Origin: Grimontia sedimenti
GTDB lineage: Bacteria; Pseudomonadota; Gammaproteobacteria; Enterobacterales; Vibrionaceae
NCBI RefSeq assembly: GCF_011045095.1
Contig: NZ_JAALDL010000002.1
Location: forward strand, 62,001-126,000
Length of the DNA stretch: 64,000 nucleotides
Direction of reading: 5' to 3'
Of this stretch, positions 62,610 to 64,000 are shown piece by piece. Under the pieces are notes generated by a model that made no database searches, was not told where the DNA came from, and saw only the letters and a program-made list of their open reading frames with translations. The translations under genes and the position numbers were made by a program. How positions within the stretch are numbered: position 1 is the stretch's first letter; each line of letters starts with the position of its first letter.

Positions 62610-64000
62610 ACGCATTCACATTCGGGTTGCAACGGGTGTAGCCACCGGCGCATTCCTTTTTTCGATCTTCGCTTCTATCACTTGGTTCTACATTTCTTAC
62701 CACCAGGAAGTCGACCGCTCGCGCAGTCAAATCAAGCAAGTCATCACTACCATCGAGCAAACCGCTTCTATTGCTATGTATTTGGGCAATAAAGAACTGG
62801 CGGAAGAAGTGTTACGAGGGCTAGAAGCGAATGACATTATCTCGGCTGCGCGTCTGACCAGTCAGGATGGCCTTTCTGCGTCTTTTTCGGGTAATAGCGA
62901 TTTAGACCAAGCCGACACTGCGATTATCTTCCCTATTGTCTCACCTTTCGATGAGAACGAATTTGTCGGCGATCTGCTGGTATACCCAAATCAAAGGTAC
63001 ATCGAAAACAATGCGATATCATTGGCGAAAATTCAGGTTATTGTATTGGTTTTCTACTCCGTTATTATCGCGTTGCTAACTCTCATCATCGTCAACCGAA
63101 TCCTGACGGAACCGATGAAGAATATCGCCAATCGCTTCCACATCATCACGCCTGGTGACACTACCCGAATCGAAGTTCCTGTCGGTCATAAAGAAAATGA
63201 AATCGGAGCTTTAGTCAGCGACATTAATGGCTTGCTCGATGCAGTAAACAACCAAATAGATAATGAGCGGGATCTGCGTTCTGAAACCGAAAATCTATCC
63301 AAAAAGTTCCGTTTTATCTTTGAGAGAGCGAGCGCAGGTATTGGTCTGATTGACTCTGGAAACCAACTTATTGTTGCGAACCCCGCACTGCTGAGATTGC
63401 TTGGCCAGACTTTTATTGTCGACACTGACCGCTTCTCAAAAACCGACTTTACTGGCTACTTCAACGATCCTGCTGAAATTAAAGAATTCATTGAAGAGTT
63501 CTGGCTCAAACCTGGCAATCAATTCAGCGCCATGGATATTCAGCTCAAGCACAAAGTGCGTGCTGCTGACCGTTGGGTACACTGCCTGTTCTCGAAAGTC
63601 GAAGACATTAACAACCCAGATGACAGCTTGCTTGAAGTCGTCCTCTACGACATCACAGAACGCGCTGAGCGAGAGCAAAACATTATCTATGAAGCGGAAC
63701 ATGATCCAATTACCCAACTGCTCAACCGACGGGCCGGTATGGCGAAATTGGAAGTATCGCTGGAAGAAGCTGACAAGAAACAGCGTAAGTTTGCAGTACT
63801 GATGATTGACTTGGATGGTTTCAAGCACGTTAACGACACATACGGGCATGATGCCGGTGATAAGGTGATTATCGAAGTCGCCAAACGTATCAAGCAATTC
63901 TTCCGCGGATCAGATGTCGTTGCCCGCTGGGGTGGTGATGAATTCTTGATTGGGTTCTCTTATAACCCGAATTATGAAACGGCGGTGTCAGATATAGCTT
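62593..64000 (+). CDS. Membrane diguanylate cyclase (CHASE8-like/HAMP/PAS/GGDEF), 3' end cut
   Basis: The open frame runs from TTG 62593 to the window end (469 codons). The N-terminal helix (ATGVATGAFLFSIFASITWFYIS) is followed by a periplasmic sensor of about 110 residues and a second helix (IQVIVLVFYSVIIALLTLIIV). A HAMP-like segment, a PAS domain (about 230–355) and a GGDEF domain follow, with DPITQLLNRRAG, MIDLDGFKHVNDTYGHDAGD and the intact active-site motif RWGGDEF. It should make cyclic di-GMP. No I-site can be judged because the domain end is missing; an EAL domain may follow outside. It overlaps the PBP-like gene by 17 bases. Confidence 0.88.
   Translation, partial: MKILNKRIHIRVATGVATGAFLFSIFASITWFYISYHQEVDRSRSQIKQVITTIEQTASIAMYLGNKELAEEVLRGLEANDIISAARLTSQDGLSASFSGNSDLDQADTAIIFPIVSPFDENEFVGDLLVYPNQRYIENNAISLAKIQVIVLVFYSVIIALLTLIIVNRILTEPMKNIANRFHIITPGDTTRIEVPVGHKENEIGALVSDINGLLDAVNNQIDNERDLRSETENLSKKFRFIFERASAGIGLIDSGNQLIVANPALLRLLGQTFIVDTDRFSKTDFTGYFNDPAEIKEFIEEFWLKPGNQFSAMDIQLKHKVRAADRWVHCLFSKVEDINNPDDSLLEVVLYDITERAEREQNIIYEAEHDPITQLLNRRAGMAKLEVSLEEADKKQRKFAVLMIDLDGFKHVNDTYGHDAGDKVIIEVAKRIKQFFRGSDVVARWGGDEFLIGFSYNPNYETAVSDIA

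Noticed and set aside
1-64000. CRISPR array, insertion sequence, integron or prophage
   Set aside because: I saw no spaced direct repeats, transposase, integrase or phage structural gene on either strand.

Overview
The window is a gammaproteobacterial chromosome segment, almost certainly from the family Vibrionaceae. The evidence is gene content and order: pncB | pepN–DUF2835–NAD-GDH–pyrD–zapC | rlmKL–grx–uup–DUF3466 | rmf | fabA–lonH | matP–DUF3634; then ccoNOQP–ccoHIS–fnr–uspE–ttcA; then potABCD–cobB. A Grimontia/Enterovibrio-like genus is possible, but I cannot fix the genus by reading alone. Coding density is high and most genes belong to well-known families. I saw no rRNA operon, IS element, prophage or CRISPR array.

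Layout. 1–24 kb: housekeeping genes (NAD salvage, peptide and glutamate catabolism, pyrimidine synthesis, division and Ter-macrodomain proteins, 23S rRNA methylation, ABC-F factor, ribosome hibernation, unsaturated fatty acid synthesis). 22.7–27.4 kb: an RtcR/sigma-54 RNA-repair locus with divergent rtcR, a roughly 430-nt structured leader holding tandem tRNA-like RNAs, a slipin (SPFH) gene and rtcB. 27.5–30.4 kb: a proteobacterial sortase and its VIT/vWA substrate. 30.5–38.5 kb: small accessory genes (DJ-1, CPT-like kinase, GNAT, chemoreceptor, outer-membrane barrel, cytochrome c, an AT-rich HEPN-like gene and a LysR remnant). 38.5–41.8 kb: nosP–nahK-type nitric-oxide signalling pair. 43.3–51.2 kb: cbb3 oxidase, its assembly genes and FNR. 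51.3–55.7 kb: uspE, ttcA and a three-gene envelope operon. 56–59.9 kb: potABCD polyamine importer. 60–64 kb: cobB and a porin / PBP-like / GGDEF operon cut by the window end.

The most interesting signal is the leader of the slipin–rtcB operon (about 24472–24880). Two back-to-back units (24595–24666 and 24667–24740) fold as almost complete tRNA cloverleaves, with T-loops TTCGATT, D-arms containing GG and 7-nt acceptor strands. The second also has an encoded CCA. Both have anticodon arms two nucleotides short: a 5-nt loop with no U33, so they should not decode. A preceding module ends in a third T-arm. They lie just downstream of a sigma-54-like promoter facing away from rtcR, whose CARF domain family senses tRNA damage, and upstream of the RNA ligase gene. 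I infer a family of tRNA-mimic RNAs (Y-RNA-like, decoy or sensor) induced with RNA repair. No Ro/Rsr gene and no rtcA gene are visible here.
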